Shown piece by piece: positions 1-9,299 of a stretch of 64,000 bases of DNA. Source of the DNA: Paenibacillus pectinilyticus. GTDB taxonomy: Bacteria; Bacillota; Bacilli; Paenibacillales; NBRC-103111. Positions within the stretch are counted from its first letter, which is position 1. The number at the start of each line of letters is the position of its first letter. Location: contig NZ_LYPC01000012.1 in the NCBI RefSeq assembly GCF_001700435.1, positions 62,001-126,000 on the forward strand, in the 5' to 3' direction. The position numbers were made by a program, and so were the translations under genes. A model generated the notes under the pieces. The model searched no databases. It saw only the letters and a list, made by a program, of their open reading frames with translations, and was not told the origin of the DNA.

Positions 1-495
1 GGCCAGGATCATTAGATAAAAATAGCCAATGAAACGGGTTAACGTGGATAGGGCACGGTTTTGGATCATTTTATAGACAGGAATTAGGAGCACAAAAGCC
101 ATACCTATGGAAGCAAACGTAATTCTGAGCTTCTCTTCGTTGTAAAAAAGCAGAATCCCGTGAAAGCCGATAACACTGAATAATGTAAAAGCGATAAAGA
201 GGTTGCGTGTCAGTTTGTCCAGCGTGTTCTGAATTCTCAGTACAGAGAAGGTTTCAAACGCATACCCAATGATCAGTGATGAGTTCACAAGGGATAGTGT
301 AAGCGTATCCGATTCACCGCCGCGAAGCATAAAAATCAGCCATGACGCGGCTTGCACACATTTTGCATAGAAAAAATATCGAATCGTACTTTCGCGCTTA
401 TGTTGACGCCAATAGGCAATAATGAATACGGCGGTAAATAACTGACCGATGATAAGAGTGAGCAGCAAGGTTTGCATATCTAAGTGAAGATTCAT
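1..495 (-). CDS. Membrane protein, partial (N-terminal 165 residues)
   Basis: The reading frame is open from an ATG at 495 to the left window edge, so the C-terminus is missing. A GGGG-containing ribosome binding site lies just upstream of the ATG. The 165 visible residues are mostly hydrophobic, with about five likely membrane segments (roughly residues 7-27, 40-56, 65-82, 97-118 and 122-140) joined by short basic loops. No catalytic motif is seen. It is divergent from a GGDEF gene at 665. Multi-pass regions like this often form the sensor half of Paenibacillus GGDEF or histidine kinase proteins, but that is inference because the output domain would lie outside the window. Confidence 0.6.
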   Translation of the reverse strand, partial: MNLHLDMQTLLLTLIIGQLFTAVFIIAYWRQHKRESTIRYFFYAKCVQAASWLIFMLRGGESDTLTLSLVNSSLIIGYAFETFSVLRIQNTLDKLTRNLFIAFTLFSVIGFHGILLFYNEEKLRITFASIGMAFVLLIPVYKMIQNRALSTLTRFIGYFYLMILA

Positions 496-664
496 CTGGA
501 ACCCCATCTGACTGTTAGAAATTTTGGATGTGTTGCAAATAATGTCGATTGTACTCATTTTACCATAAAATAGGAAGGGGTTGCTCAAATATTCCTTGAT
601 ATGTGTAGAACAAGTATGTCACTATAGACCTATATAGACACAAAATGGATAATGGTGATGTAGG

Positions 665-1333
665 ATGAGATATTCGGGAAGAATCCTTATTATATCGGTC
701 GTTATATTCGTGATCATTGCCATAAGAACGTACGGTTTCATTTATTATGACGTTCCCGTATTTCAGTTTCCCTTAATTGGCATGTGTTTGATATTCGCGG
801 GCTGGGTGCTAGGAACACAGTATGATAAGTTGAAGTTTTTCTCGGAAAAAGATAGCCTAACGATGCTGTATAATCGGAGGTTCATCTTGAACATCTTTCC
901 TAAGATCATAGCATCAGTTGATCGCAAGCAGGAGAAGTTGATTTTATATTTTATTGATGTGGATGATTTTAAAATAATAAACGATTCCCGCGGACATAAG
1001 ATCGGGGATCAAGTGTTGCAGCGGATTGCTAATGTTTTGATGCTGCATGTGCATAAAAGAGACTTTGTTGCCCGTTGGGCGGGAGATGAATTTCTAATTC
1101 TCTCGACGTTGTCGGATGCTGATCATCATGCAACGATGATTCGTTGTATCCAGAACGAACTACAGGATGCATCCCAGGCATTTCAATTAGAAATCTCGGT
1201 GTCCATTGGTACAGCGATGTATCCGAATGAGGCGCAGACCTTAGATGATTTGCTGCATGTGGCGGATCAGGCGATGTATTCGTTGAAAACCGATCGCAAG
1301 AATCATTACAAGGTCACGATGGCGAAGTCATAG
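665..1333 (+). CDS. GGDEF-domain protein (probable diguanylate cyclase, AGDEF variant)
   Basis: A 222-residue protein. Two hydrophobic segments at residues 7-25 and 32-50 form a short membrane hairpin and are followed directly by a GGDEF domain (about residues 60-218). The signature reads RWAGDEF, an AGDEF variant that is active in some known diguanylate cyclases. The nucleotide and metal region (YFIDVDDFKIIND) is intact. The usual RxxD inhibitory site before the signature appears altered, since HKRD stands there. The expected reaction is synthesis of cyclic di-GMP from two GTP at the membrane. No separate sensory domain is present, so input would come through the membrane hairpin or a partner. 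A bidirectional terminator follows. Confidence 0.85.
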   Translation: MRYSGRILIISVVIFVIIAIRTYGFIYYDVPVFQFPLIGMCLIFAGWVLGTQYDKLKFFSEKDSLTMLYNRRFILNIFPKIIASVDRKQEKLILYFIDVDDFKIINDSRGHKIGDQVLQRIANVLMLHVHKRDFVARWAGDEFLILSTLSDADHHATMIRCIQNELQDASQAFQLEISVSIGTAMYPNEAQTLDDLLHVADQAMYSLKTDRKNHYKVTMAKS

Positions 1334-1361
1334 CTCGGAATGAAACATTGGTTTATGTAAA

Positions 1362-1393
1362 AAGAAGAAGCGCCCTCGCGGGCGCTTCTTCTT
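1362..1393. terminator. Bidirectional intrinsic terminator
   Basis: A perfect 14-bp stem (AAGAAGAAGCGCCC and its complement) with a 4-nt loop lies between the convergent GGDEF and FrnE-like genes. Confidence 0.8.
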
Positions 1394-1467
1394 GCGTCTA
1401 TGGGCCGCGAAACCGCGAGTCGCGTGCAGTTTGTGGCAGATTGACCAGTAGCTGCGTTGGCCTGGTG

Positions 1468-2193
1468 TTATGGCTTGCTAGGAACGGCACAAGTGCCGTC
1501 TAAGCAAGCTTCATCGCTTGCCGAATCAGCAACCGGTGCAGGTTGCTGGGCCTCCCAGATCTGCTGCAAAGCGTTCAGGTAGACACCGCTTGCTTGGGCA
1601 CCGGATATCGCATGTTTCCGGTTGATGACATAGTATGGAACGCCGCGGATACCTAAGCGGGTACCCTCATCTTCTTCAGCTCGCACATGCTCGGCGAATT
1701 GATCACTTGCAAGCACGGAGAGAACTTCCTCCCGATCCAGTCCCGTTTCCACAGCAATGTCCGCGAGCGTGTCGTGGTCACTGATATTCTTGGATTCGGT
1801 GAAATAGGCGCGGAATAATAGTTCAGAGACCGCGGCACCTTTGCCGGCTGTCTCAGCAAATAGCCGTAAACGATGAGCATCAAAGGTATTCGTCAGCACG
1901 AGACCGCCGAATTGAAAATCAAGACCATCCGCAGCAGCTTGATGGCGCATGTTCTCATTCATCTGGATGGCTTCCTGACGGCTCATGCCATAACGGGAAG
2001 AAAGCATATCGTACACGTCATGCGGGACGCTTAGAGGCGCATGGCGGTCTAATTCAAAGCTGCGGTACACCACTTCAACTTGGTCACGGTGGGCAAAGTT
2101 CGCCAGAGCTTTCTCAAAACGGCGCTTGCCAATGTAACAGAAAGGACAGGCGAAGTCTGACCAAATTTCGACTTGCATTTGCATAAGGCTCAC
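1468..2193 (-). CDS. FrnE-like DsbA-family oxidoreductase
   Basis: A 241-residue protein of the DSBA/FrnE thioredoxin-fold family, with no signal peptide, so cytoplasmic. The N-terminus starts as a beta strand (QVEIWSDFACPFC) carrying the redox CPFC pair near residue 16-19, followed by the family YIGKRRFE segment. The cis-proline region (RGVPYYVINRK) is near residue 183. The short tail ends with a second cysteine pair, CLDGTC. FrnE-type proteins act as disulfide isomerases or oxidoreductases linked to oxidative stress. It is followed, in the same direction from 3089, by a quinone-reductase-like gene 23 bp upstream, so the two are probably co-transcribed. ATGs at codons 4 and 6 are alternative starts. 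Confidence 0.85.
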   Translation of the reverse strand: MSLMQMQVEIWSDFACPFCYIGKRRFEKALANFAHRDQVEVVYRSFELDRHAPLSVPHDVYDMLSSRYGMSRQEAIQMNENMRHQAAADGLDFQFGGLVLTNTFDAHRLRLFAETAGKGAAVSELLFRAYFTESKNISDHDTLADIAVETGLDREEVLSVLASDQFAEHVRAEEDEGTRLGIRGVPYYVINRKHAISGAQASGVYLNALQQIWEAQQPAPVADSASDEACLDGTCAVPSKP

Positions 2194-2216
2194 CTCGATT
2201 GGGATAGGATAAACGA

Positions 2217-3089
2217 TTATTTATTGAATAATTGCGTAATACTTTCAAGGATGGAAGTAGGTTTTCTACCGATTAACGTTTCGAGATCCTTGGATGTATG
2301 TCCTTCCGTGCCTGCGGCCATTTTGCTGTCTATGGCCACTAAGAACTGCACGAGTCCTTCAGGAAGCCCGGCCCCAAGCATCCCTTTCAAAGAGTCAGCG
2401 TCGGAGACAGATTGGTAGGCTACCTTTTTACCCGATACCTGGGATAGTATGTCTGCTAATTCATCATAACTCCAAGCTTCGGAAGAAGCTAGCTCATAAA
2501 CACGATCTTCATGCCCATCTTCTACAAGAACAGTTGCTGTCGCTAGCGCTAAGTCATCGCGTGTGGCTGTATTAATTTTGCCAGCTCCTGCTGAATTTAT
2601 GATAAGGCCACTATCGATATAACCTTGCAGATTAGGATTAATGTATAGTTCTTGATACCACGTATTGCGTAGTACCGTCGCCGGGATGCCTGAAGTTTTG
2701 AGGGCAAATTCCGTCGCCAGATGCACGTTAGCCAGAGGTGCAAAGGCATCAACATCGGCAAAAGCAAAGCTTGTGTAGACGATGTGCGGAACGCCAGCTT
2801 TTTTCGCGGATTCAATGGCACTCACATGCTTCCGAACGCGGCTGATGGACTCATCTTCGGGCGAAGAGATTAGCAAGAGTTTGGATGCCCCTGCAAAAGC
2901 CTGTTCCATCGAAGCGGGATTCTCGAAATCCCCGTAGCGCACTTCAATACCAAGATCAGCGAAGGCAGAAGCTTTCTCCACGTTACGAACACTAACCGCG
3001 ATTTCGCTTGCGGGAACCCTTTGTAATAAGTGCTGAACGACCAATTTACCTAATTCTCCTGTTGCGCCAGTTACCACGATTTTCGACAT
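2217..3089 (-). CDS. NmrA/SDR-family NAD(P)H-binding quinone oxidoreductase (QorB/YtfG-like)
   Basis: A 290-residue atypical short-chain dehydrogenase. The N-terminal VVTGATGELG is the Rossmann dinucleotide loop, followed by a variable NmrA-like fold with the substrate pocket in the C-terminal half. Length and N-terminus match the QOR2 (QorB/YtfG) group, which reduces quinones with NADPH. It is transcribed away from an HxlR-family regulator across a 150-bp gap. That arrangement is typical of quinone- or electrophile-responsive pairs, where the regulator represses the reductase. The downstream FrnE-like gene fits the same redox stress theme. The RBS CCTCC (minus-strand GGAGG) stands just before the ATG. 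Exact substrate is not determinable. Confidence 0.85.
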   Translation of the reverse strand: MSKIVVTGATGELGKLVVQHLLQRVPASEIAVSVRNVEKASAFADLGIEVRYGDFENPASMEQAFAGASKLLLISSPEDESISRVRKHVSAIESAKKAGVPHIVYTSFAFADVDAFAPLANVHLATEFALKTSGIPATVLRNTWYQELYINPNLQGYIDSGLIINSAGAGKINTATRDDLALATATVLVEDGHEDRVYELASSEAWSYDELADILSQVSGKKVAYQSVSDADSLKGMLGAGLPEGLVQFLVAIDSKMAAGTEGHTSKDLETLIGRKPTSILESITQLFNK

Positions 3090-3137
3090 TGTAGATGTCC
3101 TCCTATTTTATAAATAAATTTTGTAGTTGGAAAATTA

Positions 3138-3161
3138 ACTATAGTCATATATTATTATAGT
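3138..3161. promoter_or_regulatory. Candidate HxlR-type operator in a divergent promoter region
   Basis: Inverted repeat ACTATA-N12-TATAGT between the divergent quinone-reductase-like and HxlR genes. HxlR-family repressors such as YodB bind AT-rich dyads of the TACTAT/ATAGTA kind, so this is a reasonable operator candidate. The assignment is by position and pattern only. Confidence 0.45.
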
Positions 3162-3239
3162 ATCTTGTAAAACGTAAGTAGTCACTATTATATAACCTAG
3201 TCATAAAAATAGGACCATGAGGAAAGAGAGGGATTGCGC

Positions 3240-3605
3240 ATGTCCCGAACATCATTTCAGGGTGAAATCCCAGAGGAACAAATCGATGTCTGCCCCGTTA
3301 CAGCCACTCAAAATGTCATTGCTGGTAAATGGAAGATCATTATTCTTTGGCATTTGCGGGAAACCAGAAGATTTGGCGAGCTCCAGCGTCTGGTACCTGG
3401 CGTGTCCAAAGGCATCCTTACCGCTCAATTGAGAGAGCTAGAGAAGGATCAAATGGTGCATCGGAAAGTGTATCAGGAGGTACCGCCCAAGGTGGAGTAC
3501 TCGCTGACGGATGCCGGAAGAACGTTTATGCCTATTTTGGAAAGTATGGGGGAGTGGGGGAAGAAGTATGATTTGGTTAAAAAGAGTAGGGATGAGATAG
3601 AATGA
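3240..3605 (+). CDS. HxlR-family winged-helix transcriptional regulator
   Basis: A 121-residue MarR-like winged-helix regulator of the HxlR/DUF24 family. The characteristic N-terminal cysteine is present ([17 protein letters not shown]), then the recognition region [18 protein letters not shown] and the wing ([12 protein letters not shown]). In this family the conserved cysteine often senses diamide, quinones or aldehydes. The ATG at 3240 is chosen because GAGAGGG ends 7 nt upstream; a TTG two codons earlier is possible. It is divergent from the NmrA-type reductase, its likely target, and probably autoregulates. A terminator follows at 3614. Confidence 0.9.
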   Translation: MSRTSFQGEIPEEQIDVCPVTATQNVIAGKWKIIILWHLRETRRFGELQRLVPGVSKGILTAQLRELEKDQMVHRKVYQEVPPKVEYSLTDAGRTFMPILESMGEWGKKYDLVKKSRDEIE

Positions 3606-3613
3606 TAGGTAGA

Positions 3614-3650
3614 AGAGCTTTGCCACTGGAGGAGTGGCAGGGCTCTTTTT
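3614..3650 (+). terminator. Intrinsic terminator after the HxlR gene
   Basis: A 14-bp imperfect stem (AGAGC..GCCACT against AGTGGC..GCTCT) with a 5-nt loop, followed by five T. Confidence 0.8.
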
Positions 3651-3751
3651 ACGTAGACTTCATAAAATACCAATTTAGAGATAGAGGGAATTTAAGGAAA
3701 ATATAGAAACTAGTAAGTATAACATATGAATTCAAGGAGGTTAAACAGAAG

Positions 3752-6700
3752 GTGAATAGATTTATTCGGAAGAGCTTTACAAGCCTGGTCTTGGTTGGTG
3801 CGTTGCTTTCCAGTCTGATTCCAATGGCTAGCGCAGCGACTGTAACAGACACCGACAACCATTGGGCAGCGCCAGTCATTACAAAATGGTTGAAAGAAGG
3901 CCTCATTAAAGGATATGATGACGGGTCATTTAGACCGAATAACGTGATCACGCGCGCAGAGGCAGCTTCGCTGATTAATCGTAAGTTTAATATTACTGAT
4001 GCCAAAGAGGGGAAACCGTTCAAAGATCTGGCAAGTGATGCCTGGCAGTATGGACCTCTTACAGCGGCAGCAGAAGCAGGCTATATCCAAGGCTATGAGG
4101 ACGAGACCATTCGACCGGATGGGGTATTAACTCGTCAGGAATTAGCTGTTGTCATTACCGACTTACTGGGGTTGGAGACGGACAAGGAGGATGTATCTGC
4201 TTTCGTCGACGCCGCGGAGATCCCAAAATGGAGTAAAAAAGATATTGCAGCGGTAGCCGCTCAGCAGATCATGGACGGTTATGAGGATGGTACGTTTGCG
4301 CCGACGCGTACAGTTACACGTGCAGAAGCAGTAGTTACGCTGGATCGTGCGGCTAATTTTATGAGACAGAAGGGTCCAATCGTTTATGCAACAGCAGGCG
4401 TGTATGGTCCCGAACAGGGTAAGAAAACGGTATATCAGGATGTGAGCATTAACCAAAAGGGCGTAACACTTCGGAATATGACCATATATGGGGATCTAGT
4501 GCTTGGAGAGGGCATTGGCGAAGGTGATGTTACGTTACAGAACGTAACGGTGCAAGGGCAGACAACGGTAAAGGGCGGCGGAGCGAATAGCATTCATTTT
4601 GAAAATAGTGCGTTGATCTCGGTTATCGTTGATAAGAAAAATGGCGCGGTGAGAATTGTCGCAACAGGCACAACCTCGGTGCAAACAGTGGATGTACGAT
4701 CGTCTGTTACGATTCAGGAAGATCGGGCTAGTGGTCCGGGATTTACGGGTATCATCCTGGGTTCTCAATTAGGGCATGGAGCCGAGGTTAAGCTCGACGG
4801 GGATTTTGACAATGTACAAGTTGCCTCTAAGGGGACGAAGTTCCAATTGTTAAAGGGTTCCATTGTAGAACTCGGCGTTGCGAAAGAGGCTACAGGTAAC
4901 GAATTTTCCCTTGGGGAAAAAGGTACCGTGAAGCAGCTTATCGTGTACACCGTGATTCATGTGATTGGACAAGGAACAATTGAGAAGGCAAGTGTTAACG
5001 AGGGAGCAGAAGCAACGACTTTTGAGAAAATGCCAACTATGGTGAATGATAAGCCGTCTACGGCGCCGGTTGCTGGTGGTGGAGGTGGAGGGGGATTTGT
5101 AACGTCTGTGCCAACGCCAGAGAATATCACAATGACTGTATCAGCGAGTGGCTATAAGACGCTAGGGGTCAGCTTCTCGGGTGCAGTGGACCCTGCAACT
5201 ACAACGATTACGATTCGTATGCCGCAAGCGGGAAATACAATCGCGGGTGTGCAATATTCCTCCGATCATAAACGTGCAACGGTTAGTATGAGTGCAGCGT
5301 TTACAGCGGGGACGTATACGCTTGTGGTTGCATCGAGCAAAACAGGCGGGTTCGGAACGCTTTCGCAAAATGTTGAGATTAAAGATGAACAAGTGATTAG
5401 TTTAGCCTATGTACTTGATTCTGCCATTTGGGACGAGCGGACACCTAATTCCATTAAAGTTAAGTACAAGCTGATGAATCAATACGGGGAGGATGCGACA
5501 CCGCGGTATGGGAATGAGGTAAAGGTTTCGTTCAGTCCTTTAGAGCCTAATGGCGCGAACACGCATCCAGATCAAGGATCTGCGATTGTTAATTATTATA
5601 GTTCATTAGCCGAAAATGATACCCTGGATCTGTACGCTTTTTACGGAGACAATCTGTCTGTTACCAAAAATTTGAAGGTATCGAAAAGCGAGATTCCAGC
5701 AACTTCGCCAGGCACCCCATTTGTTTTTTCTTTTAAGGTAGGTGGAATCTACAATCCAGAGAATAAGGCGCTAACGGTGGATTCTAATTTCGAAGACTTC
5801 TCCATTTTGTTTCATTGGAAGGGAGAATCTGAAATAACTTCTAGTAATTTCGCGGTATTTAGCTCGAATAGTGCTGTCGACGTAAAACGAAATGGACAAA
5901 GTCCTGTTTTGGGCACCGCAACGGTAGACAATAAGGAATGGAGCACATTGACGCTAGTAAGAAATCCTCAGTACACGCTAAATCCGGGGGTATATGTTTT
6001 CTCCATTGTTGATATAAGTTCGGGAAGCATTGTGTCAGTTATGATTACAATAAATTCGGGTACTGCAACTTCACTTGCAGCGAATGCTGTAATTGTTGTG
6101 GGGGATACACTACTTGCAAAGTACTACAATACCGGTGATTTTTCTACGTCGGAGTGGTCATTACAAGGCAATGTTACCAGTTCTGTTTACGAGGCGAAAT
6201 ATGTGAATTCTTCCGAGCGTATTGGCAAATACACGATTCAGGGAAGCCCTATTCCGTTTGAGATGTATACAGCTATAGATTCGAACCACCCACTTAATCG
6301 TATTCAAACACTGATGATAGGTACGGAGACGGTGAACGGGTCCGTGTACGGGAAGGTTTACTATAGTGGTTCGGAGAAGGTTCTGGCCGTAATTAACAAT
6401 ACGTATGTAGATTCGTCTGTCCCAGCAACTAGTTTGAAACCACTTGTGGCCAATGATGTAATGCGGCTATTTTATCCAGATAAGGTGATGTTGACCGCGA
6501 AGTGGGATGGGTTGAAGTGGGTCTATACGGGCATGGTTAACAGGCCACTTGCAACACCTAGTGGTATTCGTATAACAACAACTTCAGATACAAGCATTAG
6601 CTTAAATTGGTCTCCTGTAGCTCGGGCAGATTATTATAAAGTATACGTTTGCGGTGCCTATTCGGATGAATTCGTTCCTGTAAAGGATGCGCTAGGTAAT

Positions 6701-8659
6701 GACTTGAAACTAACCTCAACTAGCTACGAAGAGGGCAACTTGTTACCAGGTACAACAAGATCTTATTATGTGGTAGCTGCCATGGGCGGAGATGCTTGGG
6801 AAGTAGCATCAGACATAAGTGATGTTGTAACGGCAAGAACCAACTTCAATGATCATATTGCATTAGATTTCCAAGTTGCTGGCTCGGTGCAGCATCCCAG
6901 CTTACCGATTGTTTATTTGACAGATAAGCAAAATGCTAAGCTATATGCAGTGAACTATGAGACAGGAGTTAAAACATCCTTATCGTTGCCGTTACCACCT
7001 GAAAGCTTAACATTTGCAAATGGTAAGATTTATGTATCCTTGTTAAAGGGCGGGCACACCTCTGATACATCAGATGATGTGCAAAAGGGTGCGATTGCTA
7101 TTGTGGATGCATCGACATTCACTCTCGATCGTACGTTTGATGTGAACATAGATCCATTTGATATTGCGGTTGATCGTTCCGGCTATATCTATGTATCCTC
7201 AGGATCAGGGCAATGGACACAAATTAAATCATATAGTCCTATTACATTCCAAGAGGTTAGTAGTACTGGCATACGACAAGCGAGCTATATTGATATGCAC
7301 CCTGCATTAGATCGCATTTATGCCATTACAACAGATTTATACCCTAGAGACATGGAAGTATTTAACGTTTCGAACGGGATGTTTACACCTGCTGGCTATG
7401 ATTCGCCTTATCATGGGGATTATAGTATGAGTACGAATCTGAGAATTTCTCCAGATGGTCAGTATCTCTTTAATGGAGCAGGAACCGTGTTTAGCGCCAA
7501 TGAGAACCGTTCAGATGATATGAAGTATGTCTACAGTCTAGATGGGGGATTCTCGGATATTGCGTTTGAATTGAATAACCGAAGGTTTTACACGGCTTCT
7601 TACGGCTCCGTAAATGCCTATCAATACGATGATTTCGAAAAGTACGGTACTTACAGGCTCGATGGTTCATCCCAGTTTCTATATAACAGCCCAGATCAGC
7701 TTATATCCGTATCTCTGATTAGAAATAATTATGCCATTGAACTTATTAAAAAAGATGCAATCCAAATAATTCCCCCAGTCCAACACCCAGATATTTATTT
7801 GCATGGTATCGTGTCCGATATCGTCTATGATACGGCTAGGCAGAAGGCTTATGCATTGGATGAAGCGTTCCATAAGTTATATGTTGTGAATCTGGGGACG
7901 AATGCAGTTGAGCAGACAATATCGCTTTCGCATAAGCCATCGGAGCTAACCCTGTCGGAAGATGGATCTAAACTATATATTCGTAATAACGATGCGAATG
8001 TCTTGGTGACGGAAATCAGTTTAAGCAACTTACAAGAGCTAAGGCAGCTGAATTATCAAACTCCGCCCGATACTAGCGATGCTGCTCACGGTCAAATCTA
8101 TCAAAAGGGTAATTATCTCTATGTCGTGACGGGGGAGTGGGCACCGAGGTTGTTAGTCTTTAATGCCTCTACGTTTGCTAAAGTAGATTATGGAACAGAA
8201 ATAAACTCGATAGGGGATATTGCGTTCTCGAGTGATAATACCCAGTTATATTATTGGTTTCAATATGGGTGGAGTGCAGGTTTAGGCAATTCAGATGTAT
8301 ATAAAGTGTCGATCGGATCCATGCCTTTCACGCAAGTGGACCGTTCTCAGGTTCGTTATCCCGATGAGCTTGATAGAGACCCACTAGATACACCGATGTT
8401 ACTATTAGAGAATCGGGACTTAGTTATTGCAAAGGATCATATTTTGAATAAGAATAATTTGTCTGAGACCGTCAAGGTAATGCCAGAACCGATTTATGCG
8501 GTAAGCCCTGATGGCAACACACTAGTAGGTAAAAATGGGCTGTATGATGCTCATACTTATCAGAAGCTGCAATCCCTATCCCTTACTGGGGCCAAATATT
8601 TCTTTTATGCCAATGGTAAGTTGTATTATTTGATAGGTAATACGTTAAGTCATTTGTAA
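3752..8659 (+). CDS. Giant SLH-domain surface protein with beta-solenoid, FnIII and beta-propeller regions
   Basis: A 1635-residue exported protein. The GTG start follows AAGGAGG (3734-3740). A signal peptide ends near residue 28 (MASA-A). Three SLH domains follow (about 33-76, 90-137 and 150-200), each with the conserved ITRAEA-type motif, and these tether the protein to pyruvylated secondary wall polymer. Residues 205-430 have short beta repeats typical of Paenibacillus SLH proteins. A run of glycines forms a hinge near 443. Beta-sandwich regions follow, then a fibronectin type III domain (about 932-1032, LNWSPVARADYYKVYV). The last 600 residues contain blade-like repeats (KLYAVNYETG, YIYVSSG, KLYVVNLGTN) that fit YVTN-type beta-propellers. 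Role as adhesin, binding protein or structural S-layer component is not determinable. It has its own terminator, so probably monocistronic. Confidence 0.88.
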   Translation: MNRFIRKSFTSLVLVGALLSSLIPMASAATVTDTDNHWAAPVITKWLKEGLIKGYDDGSFRPNNVITRAEAASLINRKFNITDAKEGKPFKDLASDAWQYGPLTAAAEAGYIQGYEDETIRPDGVLTRQELAVVITDLLGLETDKEDVSAFVDAAEIPKWSKKDIAAVAAQQIMDGYEDGTFAPTRTVTRAEAVVTLDRAANFMRQKGPIVYATAGVYGPEQGKKTVYQDVSINQKGVTLRNMTIYGDLVLGEGIGEGDVTLQNVTVQGQTTVKGGGANSIHFENSALISVIVDKKNGAVRIVATGTTSVQTVDVRSSVTIQEDRASGPGFTGIILGSQLGHGAEVKLDGDFDNVQVASKGTKFQLLKGSIVELGVAKEATGNEFSLGEKGTVKQLIVYTVIHVIGQGTIEKASVNEGAEATTFEKMPTMVNDKPSTAPVAGGGGGGGFVTSVPTPENITMTVSASGYKTLGVSFSGAVDPATTTITIRMPQAGNTIAGVQYSSDHKRATVSMSAAFTAGTYTLVVASSKTGGFGTLSQNVEIKDEQVISLAYVLDSAIWDERTPNSIKVKYKLMNQYGEDATPRYGNEVKVSFSPLEPNGANTHPDQGSAIVNYYSSLAENDTLDLYAFYGDNLSVTKNLKVSKSEIPATSPGTPFVFSFKVGGIYNPENKALTVDSNFEDFSILFHWKGESEITSSNFAVFSSNSAVDVKRNGQSPVLGTATVDNKEWSTLTLVRNPQYTLNPGVYVFSIVDISSGSIVSVMITINSGTATSLAANAVIVVGDTLLAKYYNTGDFSTSEWSLQGNVTSSVYEAKYVNSSERIGKYTIQGSPIPFEMYTAIDSNHPLNRIQTLMIGTETVNGSVYGKVYYSGSEKVLAVINNTYVDSSVPATSLKPLVANDVMRLFYPDKVMLTAKWDGLKWVYTGMVNRPLATPSGIRITTTSDTSISLNWSPVARADYYKVYVCGAYSDEFVPVKDALGNDLKLTSTSYEEGNLLPGTTRSYYVVAAMGGDAWEVASDISDVVTARTNFNDHIALDFQVAGSVQHPSLPIVYLTDKQNAKLYAVNYETGVKTSLSLPLPPESLTFANGKIYVSLLKGGHTSDTSDDVQKGAIAIVDASTFTLDRTFDVNIDPFDIAVDRSGYIYVSSGSGQWTQIKSYSPITFQEVSSTGIRQASYIDMHPALDRIYAITTDLYPRDMEVFNVSNGMFTPAGYDSPYHGDYSMSTNLRISPDGQYLFNGAGTVFSANENRSDDMKYVYSLDGGFSDIAFELNNRRFYTASYGSVNAYQYDDFEKYGTYRLDGSSQFLYNSPDQLISVSLIRNNYAIELIKKDAIQIIPPVQHPDIYLHGIVSDIVYDTARQKAYALDEAFHKLYVVNLGTNAVEQTISLSHKPSELTLSEDGSKLYIRNNDANVLVTEISLSNLQELRQLNYQTPPDTSDAAHGQIYQKGNYLYVVTGEWAPRLLVFNASTFAKVDYGTEINSIGDIAFSSDNTQLYYWFQYGWSAGLGNSDVYKVSIGSMPFTQVDRSQVRYPDELDRDPLDTPMLLLENRDLVIAKDHILNKNNLSETVKVMPEPIYAVSPDGNTLVGKNGLYDAHTYQKLQSLSLTGAKYFFYANGKLYYLIGNTLSHL

Positions 8660-8693
8660 GTTATCTGAATAAGAATAGAGCTAGAAGCGTAAT

Positions 8694-8722
8694 AAAAAAG
8701 CACCCCTCGGGGTGCTTTTTTT
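8694..8722 (+). terminator. Intrinsic terminator after the SLH protein
   Basis: The AAGCACCCC/GGGGTGCTT hairpin is followed by a long T run. The same A-AAGCACCC/GGGTGCTTT design recurs at 11296, 13292 and 18634. Confidence 0.9.
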
Positions 8723-8746
8723 CATATGTATACGAGAGCGATCCAC

Positions 8747-8956
8747 TTACGGATTCGCGAGGATCTTGCCATTTTGCCATTCAAACTCATATTCGAATTG
8801 TGCAGTTGACTTGTAAAGTTCAGGAGAGTAAGGACGAACAATAGAATCCGCTTCGAACTTCGCGGTAGGTTTCTCTGGTTGACTTTCTTTTGCGGCAACA
8901 CCTAAAACCGATAGGGAAAATATGCAGAAAACGACCAAACCTATTTTTGCTGTCAT
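8747..8956 (-). CDS. Small exported hypothetical protein
   Basis: A 69-residue protein whose first 22 residues are a signal peptide (hydrophobic core GLVVFCIFSLSVLGVAA). The remainder is a short charged domain ending WQNGKILANP. GGAGGC stands 9 nt before the ATG, which supports translation. I do not recognise a family. It is convergent with the SLH gene and shares the 8694 terminator region with it. Secretion is likely; whether it is anchored or released cannot be seen. Confidence 0.6.
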   Translation of the reverse strand: MTAKIGLVVFCIFSLSVLGVAAKESQPEKPTAKFEADSIVRPYSPELYKSTAQFEYEFEWQNGKILANP

Positions 8957-9299
8957 TGTAGGATGCCTCCATCACAATAAGATATCTTCATTGTACGGTG
9001 TCTATGTCATTGGGATATTATCACAAAGTAAAGATCACATTTACAATTAACCTAGATCTCCAAATTTGAAACAGGCAATAGCAATGCTACCTCCGTCTTG
9101 TTCAAAATGATTTACTCATATATCCCCTTTACAGTAGGGAAATCGCGCCTAGAAGCAGAAATAGTATGGAGGCGTAAGTCATTGCATGCTCTCTTGAAAC
9201 ATGTATAGTAACCAATGGTAGATTCATATATAATTTAGAGAAAAATGTCGAATAAACGGGTAAGGTCCACGTTTTGCATAATTGGGGGAGACATCTAGC
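8957..9299. other. Gene-free stretch between divergent genes
   Basis: AT-rich upstream region of the small exported protein (minus) and the DUF2334 protein (plus). I see no hairpin, repeat or convincing operator. Long reading frames here on the minus strand have no RBS and overlap the DUF2334 gene. Confidence 0.5.
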
